A DNA stretch of 64,000 bases from Desulfocapsa sp. (GCA_016765495.1 JAESPV010000027.1:248001-312000); one strand, 5' to 3'; shown: positions 26,948 through 36,277, numbered from the stretch's first letter. The notes: generated by a model from the letters alone, not told the origin. Numbers and translations: made by a program.

Positions 26948-28048
26948 TTAATTCGTTTTTCTTTCACGAGCGTCATCTAATCGCCGCATACCTTCCATAA
27001 GCAATTTCATAAAATAGCCAATCTCTGGAATTTCAAAGTCTTCAGAGGGGATCCCCGGGGTAAAACGAAATCGTCCGTCCTGTTCTTTTAAAATTTCGTA
27101 GAAAGCTGATTCGCCTTCATGGTTATTGTATTTTGCTTTTATAAGTGAGCCTTGTCGAAAAGAAAACCTGGCAGTTCCATTAACCAATTCATTAATAGTT
27201 AAGATTCCTGTTTTGTTGTTCATGTTGAGTGTTTGAAAAAGAGCTTCAGCAGGGATTTCAGCAAGGTTGCCAATCATTCCAGAGGAGAAATCTTCTGTGC
27301 GGATGATATTGGATTTCGTTAATCTTTTAGCCATCAGGCGGGTAAAATAGAGTTGAATGGCCGGGTATTGCGCAAGGATTTTCTGAAAGTTTTTCCTGTC
27401 AATGTGTAGAATGGCAGAATGTTCCCGTACCTGAATGGTTGCCCCAACGGAATCATTACAAATAAGGCTCATCTCCCCAAAGACTTCTCCTTTATTAAGC
27501 GTGGTGATGGTCATTCCGCCATCATTAATAACATTTACGGAACCGGTCACAATGATATAAAAGTTACAACTCGGATCGCCCTTGCGTATGACGATGTCAC
27601 CCTTTTCAAGTTTGTTGAGGCGAAAAAACTGAACCACTTGCTCAAGGTTTTGCTCATCAATATTCTTAAAAAAGGCAAAATCAGATAGAAGATGCAACAT
27701 GGAAACAAGTTCGTTTGCATAATCCTCTTCTTTTTCATTTTGAATAAGAGCTAACTCTTTCGTATGTTCAAGCCTGAGAGAACCTGTGCACCCGCTGCAA
27801 CTTATCATACAAATGGGAATTTTATCGGCACGTTCATATTGAATGATAACCTTTGTAAGATCACCGCTTAAAATTTTACATTTTTCCTTGCCCGTTGGAG
27901 AATATATTATTGTTGTATTAACAAAGGTGTTCGCCTCTTCAGAGTTCATGGAAATTGTAATACCTGTGACACCAAACAGATCTCCGTAAATATACAATGG
28001 ACAATTTTGCACTTCACTAACTTTAAAAACAGCCTTTGGAAAACCCAT
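26948..28048 (-). CDS. Cyclic-nucleotide-binding domain protein with C-terminal DUF4388-like domain
   Basis: The 366-residue cytoplasmic protein has three parts. Residues 1-110 are an uncharacterised N-terminal region with a CSGC pair. About 125-245 is a cNMP-binding beta-barrel, with RLNKLEKGDIVIRKGDPSCNF split here as KGDIVIRKGD, then GEVFGEMSLI and the signature SVGATIQVREHSAIL. About 265-350 resembles DUF4388/PATAN, with LFQTLNMNNKTGILTINE and GSLIKAKYN. There is no helix-turn-helix, so it is not a CRP-type DNA-binding regulator. It probably works by protein contact. It lies 250 bp upstream of the molybdoenzyme operon on the same strand; a regulatory link is only suggested by position. 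Confidence 0.8.
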   Translation of the reverse strand: MGFPKAVFKVSEVQNCPLYIYGDLFGVTGITISMNSEEANTFVNTTIIYSPTGKEKCKILSGDLTKVIIQYERADKIPICMISCSGCTGSLRLEHTKELALIQNEKEEDYANELVSMLHLLSDFAFFKNIDEQNLEQVVQFFRLNKLEKGDIVIRKGDPSCNFYIIVTGSVNVINDGGMTITTLNKGEVFGEMSLICNDSVGATIQVREHSAILHIDRKNFQKILAQYPAIQLYFTRLMAKRLTKSNIIRTEDFSSGMIGNLAEIPAEALFQTLNMNNKTGILTINELVNGTARFSFRQGSLIKAKYNNHEGESAFYEILKEQDGRFRFTPGIPSEDFEIPEIGYFMKLLMEGMRRLDDARERKTN

Positions 28049-28442
28049 AATTTAACCAATAATTACGATGAAAACATTAAAAGAACTCTTCACTTGCCAC
28101 TTTCTGAGGGACGGGAGCTGAATAAGTTGAACATATTACGCTGCCCTTTGTTTCAAGTACAGGTGACGGAACAAAGGACAAGTAGTGTATATACCGTAAA
28201 TTTCTAGTCAATACCAACTATATCTAAATTAGATCACTTCTTGGCAAGATATCAAGCCAATCACTGCTGATTCCAAGCATAATCTTGATTATTTATGGAA
28301 TAACTGTTGACTTCAAGGTCTTTTTGTATTAATAATTCGTTTTTTTTCGTGATCAGAAGCGATCAATAAACAAAAAAGTTATATATACCCAGTACTTTAA
28401 GCTGGTTAGACATATATTAGCAAATACATACAGGAGAAATTC
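28049..28442. other. Divergent intergenic region with rpsT promoter
   Basis: Nearly 400 AT-rich bases lie between the divergent cNMP-binding gene and rpsT. Apart from the promoter at 28307-28336 I see no gene, repeat or structured RNA. A 66-codon frame at 28007-28207 overlaps the cNMP gene and has no features of a real protein. Confidence 0.45.
28307..28336 (+). promoter_or_regulatory. Candidate sigma-70 promoter for rpsT
   Basis: TTGACT (28307-28312), an 18-bp spacer and AATAAT (28331-28336), a five-of-six match to TATAAT, lie about 105 bp before the rpsT start. Confidence 0.45.
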
Positions 28443-28715
28443 GTGGCTAATCATAAATCCGCTGAGAAACGCAATCGTCAGTCTCAGGTACGCCGTCTTA
28501 GAAATCGTGCCAACAGAACTCATATGAGAAATGTAATCAAAGCTGTTGACGCTGCAATTGTTACAGGTTCTCAAGAAGATGCACAAACAGCTTTAAGTGT
28601 AGCTATTCCTGTAATTGCTAAAACAGCCTCTAAAGGAACCGTTCATAAAAAGAATGCTTCCCGCAAGGTATCGCGTTTGACCAAGCGTGTTAACAAAATG
28701 CAGGTTGCAGCCTGA
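28443..28715 (+). CDS. rpsT: 30S ribosomal protein S20
   Basis: S20 binds 16S rRNA early in small-subunit assembly. The 90-residue basic protein shows the family opening MANHKSAEKRNRQS and VIKAVDAAI, then KKNASRKVSRLTKRVN at the end. It starts with GTG, with AGGAG six bases upstream; there is no closer ATG in frame. Monocistronic, between its own promoter and a strong terminator. Confidence 0.97.
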   Translation: MANHKSAEKRNRQSQVRRLRNRANRTHMRNVIKAVDAAIVTGSQEDAQTALSVAIPVIAKTASKGTVHKKNASRKVSRLTKRVNKMQVAA

Positions 28716-28766
28716 TAAAAGTTATCTGCCGGCTGCTATCCGCCGTATTGCACACTTCGATTCAAA

Positions 28767-28801
28767 GGCCATAAAGTCAGCAAGACTTTATGGCCTTTTT
28801 T
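28767..28801 (+). terminator. Rho-independent terminator of rpsT
   Basis: GGCCATAAAGTC (28767-28778) and GACTTTATGGCC (28784-28795) form a perfect 12-bp stem with an AGCAA loop, followed by six T residues. Confidence 0.95.
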
Positions 28802-28878
28802 GTATTTTATGGTAATGTGTTGCAAGTTATCCAACAATCACTGTTACGCTACGTTCAATTTTCGATTATATCTTTTTT

Positions 28879-28932
28879 CTAAGGAACGTACACGAAATAA
28901 GTTGTTCAAGCTTTTTCGTGGACGTTCCTTAG
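28879..28932. repeat. Dispersed palindromic element, copy B, in the trpE leader
   Basis: CTAAGGAACGT (28879-28889) pairs with ACGTTCCTTAG (28922-28932). After one mismatch, CACGAAA (28891-28897) pairs with TTTCGTG (28914-28920), leaving a 16-nt loop. It shares GGAACGTACACGAAATAA exactly with copy A. It ends 12 bases before the trpE ATG, where it could influence translation. Confidence 0.75.
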
Positions 28933-28944
28933 TATTTTAAAGTC

Positions 28945-30450
28945 ATGGCCACAACAACACATCTCCCTGATTATAAAACTTTTCTGAAGAGTAGCCATAG
29001 GGCCGGTTTAATTCCGGTCTACCGGAAGATCATATCAGATCTCGACACTCCCCTTACTCTTTTCGCCAAAATCTCCGGTGAGGAAGAACATATCTTTCTC
29101 TTTGAAAGTATGGAAGGTGGCGAAAAGTGGGGGAGGTACTCTTTTATAGGCTTTGATCCTATTCTCACTTTTTCGTCAAAAGGATCAACTATTGATGTGA
29201 AGTCCTTTGATGAGAGTCTTTCATCAAACGCCTCAGTTAAAGGGACCCCTCTGGAAATACTGCAACGTATTCTTGAGGACTGCAGGGCCGCAGAAAATGA
29301 GGATTTGCCCAGATTCTGTGGAGGAGCAGTAGGGTTCCTCGGATATGACATGGTTCGGTTTATTGAGGAGTTACCAGGCAATCATGAGCAGCTTGATTTT
29401 CCTGATTCATCCTTTATGATTCCCAGGATTGTTCTTGTTCATGACAGTTTTAAGCAGACGGTTACCGTTGTTTGCTGGGTGCCGGTTGATGTGCATATGG
29501 ACAGCCAGGTTGCTTATAATAGAGCTACACAAAGAATAGATGCTGTTGTGGAACTTCTTCGTGCACCAGTACCTGTTTCCTTTTCAGGATCCAGTGTTCA
29601 TGGGAGTAAAACCGGTCATTCATTCAAATCCAACATGGAGAAACAGGATTTTTGCTCCATGGTCGATAAAGCCAGAGAGTATATAAAGGCCGGTGATATC
29701 ATTCAGGTTGTGGTCTCTCAGCGATTTCACACGAAGACAGACCTTGTTCCCCTTGATCTTTACCGTGCACTACGCCATATTAACCCCAGTCCCTATCTCT
29801 TTTTCTTAAAACTCGGCGACCTCATCCAGATAGGATCATCACCAGAGATTCTCGTTCGCAAGGAAGGCGATAAGATTGAGCTTCGTCCCATAGCCGGCAC
29901 AAGAAAACGGGGCAACACCATTGAGGAAGATCTGGAACTTGAAAAAGAACTACTTGCTGATCCAAAAGAACGGGCAGAGCATTTAATGCTTGTAGATTTA
30001 GGACGTAATGATGTTGGTAGAGTGGCATGTGACGGCGCAGTTGAGGTAACAGATCTGCTTGTTGTAGAACGCTACAGTCATGTAATGCATATAGTCTCTG
30101 GTGTCCATGGTGTGATTAGAGACAATAAAGATCAGTTTGATGTGATGAAGGCATGTTTTCCGGCAGGAACTGTGAGTGGCGCACCTAAGATCAGAGCAAT
30201 GGAGATAATCGATGAACTTGAACCGGAAGGTCGTGGCCCGTATGCAGGAGCTGTTGGATACTTCGGGTTTTCTGGAAATATGGACTTTTGTATCACAATC
30301 AGAACCTTTATAATGCAGGGTGATGATCTTTGGGTACAAGCGGGGGCCGGAGTCGTTTTTGATTCTGATCCTGTTAAAGAATATGAAGAGACCATTAATA
30401 AATCAATGGGCTTACGACGAGCAGTCGAACTAGCCGAAAAGGGATTTTAG
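28945..30450 (+). CDS. trpE: Anthranilate synthase component I
   Basis: TrpE makes anthranilate from chorismate using ammonia supplied by TrpG. The 501-residue protein has the feedback/regulatory N-terminus [18 protein letters not shown], and the chorismate-binding core with [37 protein letters not shown] and a C-terminal [12 protein letters not shown]. The LFES-type segment is the usual tryptophan feedback site. It begins trpEGDCF. No clear Shine-Dalgarno precedes the ATG; instead a strong palindrome (28879-28932) sits just upstream. No Trp-rich leader peptide was found. Confidence 0.97.
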   Translation: MATTTHLPDYKTFLKSSHRAGLIPVYRKIISDLDTPLTLFAKISGEEEHIFLFESMEGGEKWGRYSFIGFDPILTFSSKGSTIDVKSFDESLSSNASVKGTPLEILQRILEDCRAAENEDLPRFCGGAVGFLGYDMVRFIEELPGNHEQLDFPDSSFMIPRIVLVHDSFKQTVTVVCWVPVDVHMDSQVAYNRATQRIDAVVELLRAPVPVSFSGSSVHGSKTGHSFKSNMEKQDFCSMVDKAREYIKAGDIIQVVVSQRFHTKTDLVPLDLYRALRHINPSPYLFFLKLGDLIQIGSSPEILVRKEGDKIELRPIAGTRKRGNTIEEDLELEKELLADPKERAEHLMLVDLGRNDVGRVACDGAVEVTDLLVVERYSHVMHIVSGVHGVIRDNKDQFDVMKACFPAGTVSGAPKIRAMEIIDELEPEGRGPYAGAVGYFGFSGNMDFCITIRTFIMQGDDLWVQAGAGVVFDSDPVKEYEETINKSMGLRRAVELAEKGF

Positions 30451-30452
30451 TC

Positions 30453-31037
30453 ATGCTTGTCATTATAGATAATTACGATTCATTCACCTATAATATTGTT
30501 CAGACCATCGCAGGAAATGAATTACAGGATGAACGTTCTGCCGACATACGAGTCTTTCGAAACGACAAAATCAGTATTGATGAGATTGTTGCCTTAAAAC
30601 CTGATCGTATTCTGATCTCTCCAGGACCTTGTACACCGATCCTGGCAGGAATATCAATTGATACCATCCGAGTTTTTAGCGGTAAAATACCGCTTCTTGG
30701 GGTTTGTCTTGGACATCAGTCCATTGGGGAGGCTTTTGGTGGCAAAATTATTCGGGCATCACGTATTATGCATGGAAAGACTTCCCCCATTTACCATGAT
30801 AATAAAGGAGTCTTTGTTGGACTCCCCAATCCTTTCGATGGCATGCGGTACCACTCACTCATTGTTGAAAAAGAGTCCATTCCGGATTGTTTTGAGATTA
30901 GTGCCTGGACAGATGAGGGTGAAATAATGGGACTTCGCCATAAAGAACTGGAAATCGAAGGGGTTCAATTTCACCCTGAATCCATTATGACCCCAGCCGG
31001 CATCACTCTTTTAAAGAATTTTATGAAGAGAAAGTAA
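30453..31037 (+). CDS. trpG: Anthranilate synthase component II (glutamine amidotransferase)
   Basis: The 194-residue class I glutamine amidotransferase releases ammonia for TrpE. The nucleophile Cys is in [15 protein letters not shown], the His/Glu pair in [10 protein letters not shown], and the oxyanion region in ISPGPCTP. It starts two bases after trpE ends and abuts trpD. Not fused to trpE or trpD, unlike some lineages. The enzyme could double as PabA in folate synthesis, but its place in the trp operon favours TrpG. Confidence 0.96.
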   Translation: MLVIIDNYDSFTYNIVQTIAGNELQDERSADIRVFRNDKISIDEIVALKPDRILISPGPCTPILAGISIDTIRVFSGKIPLLGVCLGHQSIGEAFGGKIIRASRIMHGKTSPIYHDNKGVFVGLPNPFDGMRYHSLIVEKESIPDCFEISAWTDEGEIMGLRHKELEIEGVQFHPESIMTPAGITLLKNFMKRK

Positions 31038-32072
31038 ATGAATATTAAAGACGCTATCAGCAAAGTAGTAATGAGAAAAGATCTCACCGAAAATGAGATG
31101 ATTGATGTGATGAATGAAATTATGGGCGGGGGGGCAACTCCTGCTCAAATTGGTTCTTTTATTACTGCACTGCGCATGAAAAGTGAAACTGTTGAAGAAA
31201 TCACTGGTGCTGTTCGGGTTATGCGTGAAAAGGCAACTCCCATCGTATCTGGAGTTGATACTGCTGCAGGTGATATTCTTGTTGATACCTGTGGTACAGG
31301 TGGCGATGGCTCGGGAACCTTTAACGTTTCAACAACCACTGCTTTTGTCGTAGCTGGGGCAGGCGTACCTGTTGCAAAACATGGGAATCGTTCTGTGTCC
31401 AGTAATTGCGGAAGTGCCGATGTCCTGGAAGCGGCCGGCGTTAATCTGGGTGTCAGCCCGGAGCAAGTTGGTGAATGTATACAGCGAATTGGAATTGGTT
31501 TTCTTTTTGCACCAGCGCTGCATGGAGCAATGAAGCATGCAATCGGCCCTCGAAAAGAGCTTGGGATTCGAACTATTTTTAATATTCTTGGCCCATTAAC
31601 CAATCCAGCCGGTGCAAATGTTCAAGTTCTGGGAGTTTTTGCTGGAGACTTGACCGAACCATTGGCCCGGGTTCTTGCTAAATTAGGTTCCAAAAGAGCA
31701 CTGGTTGTTCACGGTGAGGGGAACCTCGATGAACTGACTGTGACCGGTGAAACAAAGGTTTCTGAATTAAAAGATGGAAAAGTAACAAACTATTCAACAA
31801 ACCCAGAAAATTTTGGTTTCAAAAAAGCCACCATCGAAGACCTTAAAGGTGGAAAGAATGCCCAGGAATCAGCAGACCAGATGATTACAATACTAGGTGG
31901 AGAGAAGGGACCTAAGCGTGATATGGTTCTTTTGAATAGTGGAGCAGCACTCATGGCTGCAGGTCTTTGTACTGACCTCAAGACTGGTATTGCAAAAGCT
32001 GCTGATACCATTGATTCAGGCGCTGCCCTGGAAAAACTTGAGCAATTAATCTCTTTCACCAACAAACAGTAG
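31038..32072 (+). CDS. trpD: Anthranilate phosphoribosyltransferase
   Basis: TrpD couples anthranilate to PRPP. The 344-residue protein shows [18 protein letters not shown], the PRPP-binding glycine-rich motif, plus [21 protein letters not shown] and [17 protein letters not shown]. The ATG follows the trpG stop without a gap, which points to translational coupling. Confidence 0.97.
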   Translation: MNIKDAISKVVMRKDLTENEMIDVMNEIMGGGATPAQIGSFITALRMKSETVEEITGAVRVMREKATPIVSGVDTAAGDILVDTCGTGGDGSGTFNVSTTTAFVVAGAGVPVAKHGNRSVSSNCGSADVLEAAGVNLGVSPEQVGECIQRIGIGFLFAPALHGAMKHAIGPRKELGIRTIFNILGPLTNPAGANVQVLGVFAGDLTEPLARVLAKLGSKRALVVHGEGNLDELTVTGETKVSELKDGKVTNYSTNPENFGFKKATIEDLKGGKNAQESADQMITILGGEKGPKRDMVLLNSGAALMAAGLCTDLKTGIAKAADTIDSGAALEKLEQLISFTNKQ

Positions 32073-32112
32073 CCTCACCTATTACATCATACTGTAGGTC
32101 TTTGTACTTGTT

Positions 32113-32907
32113 ATGGCGCATATTTTAGATATTATAGTTGCACGAAAGAAAGAAGAGGTCATCGCTTTAAAGAAGAATGGCGTTCAAATACCTAAGCCTT
32201 TTGCCGATAGGAATATTCCACCACCGCGTGGATTTAGAAAAACTCTGATAGACTATTCAGGAGTTGCAATTATTGCAGAAGCCAAAAAGGCATCCCCTTC
32301 AAAAGGTCTTATCTGTCCGAATTTTGATCCTGTTCAAATTGCAAAAGAATACGAAAAAAATGGGGCACAGGCTATTTCAGTTCTGACAGATGTTGACTTC
32401 TTTCAAGGTTCTCTTTTGTATCTTCTTCAGGCGAGAGAAAACGTTGGTCTTCCAGTTCTTCGGAAAGAATTTATCATAGATCCCTTACAGATTGAAGAGG
32501 CTCATATTTGTGGTGCTGATGCCATACTCTTGATGGCCTCTATCCTGGATGCATACCAGTTAAAAGATTTTATGGCTCAGGCAGAAGAGTACTCCATTGA
32601 CTGCCTTGTTGAAGTTCATGATGAGGAAGAACTTGATACGGTACTGGGAACCAACGCAAATCTGATCGGAATAAACAACCGAAATCTTAAAGATTTTTCA
32701 ATGGATACAGAGACTACTTTTCGGCTCAAAAAAAGAATTCCCGATACTATTGCAGTTGTTGGAGAGTCGGGTCTGAAAACTGCTGAAGATATTCAAAAGC
32801 TTGGAAATGCCGGAGTCTGTGCCGCACTCATTGGTGAAACCTTAATGAGAGGTAAAAATGGCGGAAACAGCCTTCAAGGGCTACGGGCAACCGGGGAAAC
32901 AAAATGA
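32113..32907 (+). CDS. trpC: Indole-3-glycerol phosphate synthase
   Basis: A 264-residue TIM-barrel enzyme that closes the indole ring. Visible residues include AEAKKASPSKGLI, VLTDVDFFQGS, VLRKEFIIDPLQI, LVEVHDEEELD, GINNRNLKDF and VVGESGLKT, all standard for TrpC. It lies 40 bp after trpD and overlaps trpF by four bases. It is a separate protein, not the TrpC-TrpF fusion of enterobacteria. Confidence 0.97.
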   Translation: MAHILDIIVARKKEEVIALKKNGVQIPKPFADRNIPPPRGFRKTLIDYSGVAIIAEAKKASPSKGLICPNFDPVQIAKEYEKNGAQAISVLTDVDFFQGSLLYLLQARENVGLPVLRKEFIIDPLQIEEAHICGADAILLMASILDAYQLKDFMAQAEEYSIDCLVEVHDEEELDTVLGTNANLIGINNRNLKDFSMDTETTFRLKKRIPDTIAVVGESGLKTAEDIQKLGNAGVCAALIGETLMRGKNGGNSLQGLRATGETK

Positions 32908-33554
32908 ACACTCGAACACGTATTAAAATGTGTGGTCTTACCAGAACTCGGGATGTTGAATTTGGTGTATCACAGGGGCTTGATGCACTTGGCTTTATTT
33001 TTTATGATAAAAGTCCCCGGAATGTGCTCCCTGACTTTGTAAGAGGAGTTGTCAGTAAACTTTCTCCATTTGTCGACAGTGTTGGAGTATTTGTTAATCG
33101 TGACAGGGAAGAAGTTGAGGAAATAGTAGAGTATTGCGGGCTTTCCCATGCTCAATTGCACGGCAAAGAAGATCGTACATACTGTGAGAGAGTAGAACGA
33201 AATAGTTCACCCTGTCATGTCATCAAGGCATTTCGAGTAAGTGAGTCAACAAAGAGTTCGGATTTCACACCCTACAACGACGTAGTTCACGGGTATCTTC
33301 TAGACACATATGCAAAAGGAACTGCAGGGGGAACCGGAGAAACGTTTGATTGGAATATTATAAATCGTCTGGACCTTCAACGCCCCATGATTCTTGCCGG
33401 AGGGCTGACGCCAGATAATATAGAGGAAGCCATCCAGGCAATCATGCCTTTTGGAGTTGATGTGAATTCCGGTGTTGAAGTTGAACCTGGAATTAAAGAT
33501 CACTCAAAGATTATGGATCTCGTACGAAAAGTGCGTATGGCTGACAATCCATAA
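32904..33554 (+). CDS. trpF: Phosphoribosylanthranilate isomerase
   Basis: TrpF isomerises phosphoribosylanthranilate. The 216-residue barrel begins RIKMCGLTRTRDVEF, where Cys is the catalytic base. It continues with GFIFYDKSPRNV, AQLHGKED, the catalytic Asp in LLDTYAKGTAGGTGETFDW, LAGGLTPDN and VDVNSGVEVEPGIKDH. ATG overlaps the trpC stop (ATGA). It ends the operon: trpB and trpA are not downstream, where an opposite-strand gene follows. Confidence 0.96.
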   Translation: MNTRTRIKMCGLTRTRDVEFGVSQGLDALGFIFYDKSPRNVLPDFVRGVVSKLSPFVDSVGVFVNRDREEVEEIVEYCGLSHAQLHGKEDRTYCERVERNSSPCHVIKAFRVSESTKSSDFTPYNDVVHGYLLDTYAKGTAGGTGETFDWNIINRLDLQRPMILAGGLTPDNIEEAIQAIMPFGVDVNSGVEVEPGIKDHSKIMDLVRKVRMADNP

Positions 33555-33587
33555 TTGTATCACCGCTCACGGCTCACCGCTCACCGC

Positions 33588-34337
33588 TCAAAGCGCAATA
33601 AGAAAAGCCCCTTTGTACCCCTTCTCTCTGAGTGCCCGTTCGCTCCTTCTTGCATTACTCAAGGTTTTGCCCACATAGACTTGGACACGATACACGATTT
33701 CCCCTTTCATTGAGGATTGTTTTATCAATACTTTATGGCCGAAATCACGAAATTTCTCCTGGAGTGAGAGACTGTTATGTTTTTCAATAAATGCGCCAAT
33801 TTGTACAAAATATTCACCGGATTTCAAATTAGCATATTGGGTAAATTTACGTTTTTCAATTTTTTTATCGTATTTGGTTTCTCCAAGAGCTGTAATTTTT
33901 ACCCTTGCGATACCAGGTTGTACAAGTGAAATTTTCTGGGCAGCCCCATAACTTAAATCAATAATGCGCCCTCGTACAAAAGGACCCCTGTCGTTTACTC
34001 GAACAACAATCTCTTTTCCGTTATCCAAATTCTTGACAAGGAGCATGGTATGCATGGGTAACAGTTTATGAGCAGCTGTAACATCATGCATATTATAGGT
34101 TTCGCCATTTGAGGTTGGATTCCCATGAAAATCAGAGCCATACCATGAGGCAAGTCCTGTTTCTTCAAAGCCCACAGCAGAGGGCAGGGGGGAATATGTG
34201 CGGTTCTTGATCACATAGGGACGCTGTGTAGCTACTGTTTTTGACCCATTCTGTTTTGCAGAAGTAGAGCAACCAGTGGCAAAACATTGGAAAAGAAGAA
34301 AGAGTATAAGGGCAAAAACAATTCTATTACTTCCCAT
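33588..34337 (-). CDS. rlpA: RlpA-like lipoprotein with SPOR domain
   Basis: A lipoprotein of about 249 residues. MGSNRIVFALILFLLFQ then CFATGCS gives a signal peptide and lipobox with Cys27 or so as the lipid site. The double-psi beta-barrel follows (GLASWYGSDFHGNPTSNGE, TAAHKLLPMHT, RVNDRGPFVRGRIIDLS) and keeps the His and Asp implicated in RlpA lytic transglycosylase activity. The C-terminal 75 residues are a SPOR domain (GEYFVQIGAF to KGYKGAFLIAL) that binds denuded septal peptidoglycan. The frame is open 59 codons further upstream, but that part looks non-coding and precedes the signal peptide, so I start at 34337. Convergent with trpF. Confidence 0.9.
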   Translation of the reverse strand: MGSNRIVFALILFLLFQCFATGCSTSAKQNGSKTVATQRPYVIKNRTYSPLPSAVGFEETGLASWYGSDFHGNPTSNGETYNMHDVTAAHKLLPMHTMLLVKNLDNGKEIVVRVNDRGPFVRGRIIDLSYGAAQKISLVQPGIARVKITALGETKYDKKIEKRKFTQYANLKSGEYFVQIGAFIEKHNSLSLQEKFRDFGHKVLIKQSSMKGEIVYRVQVYVGKTLSNARRSERALREKGYKGAFLIAL

Positions 34338-34525
34338 ATAACGAGTTCTGTTCCTGGTGATGCACAGTAAACCGGTGTTCTTTTCAGTACCCTTTTGAGA
34401 GGTATAAGTGTCTTGGTCGTATTTATAACGTACTGACTTCAATCTACTCTCCAGTTTTCTTGCTTTTTTATTACAGGTTTTATGGAGTAAGGTACAAAAA
34501 TGAAAAAGTAACAAATTGCTGTGTC

Positions 34526-36034
34526 TTAAAGGGTTGTGTCCTGTTCAGAATCCAAAAATCTTCGAATGCGATCCTGGTAGTAAAGACCTGCCTTTCCTGT
34601 CGTGTGCGGAACATATGGTACAAATTTGTCTCGTGTCATATTGGCAGGAACAGAGTCAAAACGAACATTTTCCTCTTCATCGACCCATGAAAGATATAAA
34701 TCAAGCAGGGGACGTACCACCTGCAAACGTCCATTTTCATCGCGACCAATGCTGATATTTTCCCAACGTCTGATTTCATATCCTTTGTGCCAAAGACCAG
34801 GTTTTTGTTCACCAGTGATTTTGTCACTCATTTTATTATCAATTTCTTCTTTGTCGAAATCAAGGTTATTCGTTAGAATTTTTTCAATTTCAAAACTTCC
34901 CTGGACGCTAAGCCTTGAAAAATCATCATACTCATCCAGGTCATTTCGCATAAGATGGACGCCCTTGTCGTTAAATGCCCATTGAGCGTGGCAAACCTGA
35001 CAATTGGCCAGTTTACTATATTTTTTGTGAGCAGGATGTTCCAACAACGGAATCCTATGCTGTTTACCATCCTTTGCAGAAATCAAAAGGTAACTGTCCT
35101 CAGTTTTATTATATTGTATGTTTTTTGTGAGAGCAGTAGTGCTGATTTTTTCTCTGTCATGACAATCTCCACAACGTATTTTATAATTGCCATCGGTCAT
35201 AAGTTCTTCACCGCCATGACAATCCACGCACACTAGTCCTTTCTGTTGATGGATATCTGGACTGAGTTGGTGAAATTCTACGCCAAAGGGACGGAAATAG
35301 TCCTGTTTTGTTGTATAGGGTGTTCTATATTCCTCGTTTAAATCATGCTCATAGCGTCCATAATAATCAAAACCAACCCAGTTGCCGTAATGACATTGTA
35401 AACATTGGGGGTCACCTGGTGTTTTCATAAATGAATGAGAAACAAGTTTTCCTTCATAAAATTCAAGATGGCAACTGGCACAACCGGTTCCTCTAGCAGT
35501 AGCGGGGTATTGATCTCCTGAGAAATAGGGATGGCATCGAAGGCAGCGACGCCTGAGAAGATCATCCGCCAGATCAAGCACTGTTTCGGGTGAATCCATA
35601 ACAGGGATATCTGTTAAAGAGTTTAGAGAGTTTTTTGCACCAAAAGCTTTACGTACAAGATTGACTTTGTTTTTTACGGTAAAATGAAGAGAGTGGGCAG
35701 TACTTTTAACTTGTTGTTCGTGACATTGACCACATGTCCGGGCCATATGATCCGGGTGGGCAGGGTTTTTAATTAAGTGTTTATGACCTGAATCTTTATC
35801 TTCGGTGTCGTCCCTGCCATCATGACATGCTGTACATGGCATGTCGTTATGGGCAGAGTCGAGTTCCATAGAATGACAAGCTTTGCAGCCTTTTTGGGGT
35901 ATATTTGTGTTCGTTTGATTAGCAACTTGAGTTTCAGAAACGTTTTTTTGTTTCTGCTCTTCATTTGCTTCTTCGGAACAGGAATAGAAACAAAAAAATA
36001 AAAGAAGTAGAGATGTTCTGATGGCTGGCTTCAT
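34526..36034 (-). CDS. Nine-haem c-type cytochrome lipoprotein
   Basis: The 502-residue protein starts with a short signal peptide and lipobox, LLLLFFCFYSC, so it is probably anchored in a membrane facing the periplasm or outer surface. Nine CXXCH haem motifs are visible: CKACH, CTACH, CGQCH, CLRCH, CASCH, CLQCH, CVDCH, CGDCH and CQVCH. All lie in the first 350 residues. The last 150 or so residues lack haem sites and form a separate domain (RRWENISIGRDENGRLQVVRP). Multihaem cytochromes of this kind carry periplasmic or extracellular electron transfer in Desulfobacterota. No other cytochrome or porin gene is adjacent, so partners are unknown. Confidence 0.9.
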   Translation of the reverse strand: MKPAIRTSLLLLFFCFYSCSEEANEEQKQKNVSETQVANQTNTNIPQKGCKACHSMELDSAHNDMPCTACHDGRDDTEDKDSGHKHLIKNPAHPDHMARTCGQCHEQQVKSTAHSLHFTVKNKVNLVRKAFGAKNSLNSLTDIPVMDSPETVLDLADDLLRRRCLRCHPYFSGDQYPATARGTGCASCHLEFYEGKLVSHSFMKTPGDPQCLQCHYGNWVGFDYYGRYEHDLNEEYRTPYTTKQDYFRPFGVEFHQLSPDIHQQKGLVCVDCHGGEELMTDGNYKIRCGDCHDREKISTTALTKNIQYNKTEDSYLLISAKDGKQHRIPLLEHPAHKKYSKLANCQVCHAQWAFNDKGVHLMRNDLDEYDDFSRLSVQGSFEIEKILTNNLDFDKEEIDNKMSDKITGEQKPGLWHKGYEIRRWENISIGRDENGRLQVVRPLLDLYLSWVDEEENVRFDSVPANMTRDKFVPYVPHTTGKAGLYYQDRIRRFLDSEQDTTL

Positions 36035-36072
36035 GGACAGATATCAATGGGCATACATGAAGTGGAAAATGT

Positions 36073-36101
36073 TTGACTTTGCAAGACTACCTTGCTATAC
36101 A
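36073..36101 (+). promoter_or_regulatory. Promoter of tRNA-Thr
   Basis: TTGACT (36073-36078), 17-bp spacer and TATACA (36096-36101), with the tRNA starting about 50 bp later. It lies in the 119-bp gap upstream of the tRNA, divergent from the cytochrome gene. Confidence 0.6.
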
Positions 36102-36153
36102 AGCCATGAAAATAGAATTTCATATTTTTTTTGTTTTGTTTATGCCAGCATTA

Positions 36154-36229
36154 GCCGACATAGCTCAGTTGGTAGAGCGACGCTCTCGTAAAGCGTAGGC
36201 CAGCAGTTCGATCCTGCTTGTCGGCTCCA
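36154..36229 (+). tRNA. tRNA-Thr (anticodon CGU)
   Basis: A complete 76-nt cloverleaf. Acceptor GCCGACA/TGTCGGC; D-arm GCTCAGTTGGTAGAGC; anticodon stem ACGCT/AGCGT with loop CTCGTAA, giving anticodon CGT; T-arm AGCAG-TTCGATC-CTGCT; and an encoded CCA end. It reads ACG codons for threonine. Confidence 0.95.
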
Positions 36230-36235
36230 GTCATC

Positions 36236-36277
36236 AAAGGGGAATCAAAGAATAATTTCTTTGATTCCCCTTTTTTT
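36236..36277 (+). terminator. Terminator after tRNA-Thr
   Basis: AAAGGGGAATCAAAGAA (36236-36252) and its perfect complement at 36257-36273 form a 17-bp stem with a TAAT loop, running into a T-run to 36277. Confidence 0.93.

Noticed and set aside
28805-28944. trp attenuator with leader peptide before trpE
   Set aside because: A short frame can be read but it has no tryptophan codons; the only hairpin is the dispersed repeat copy B.
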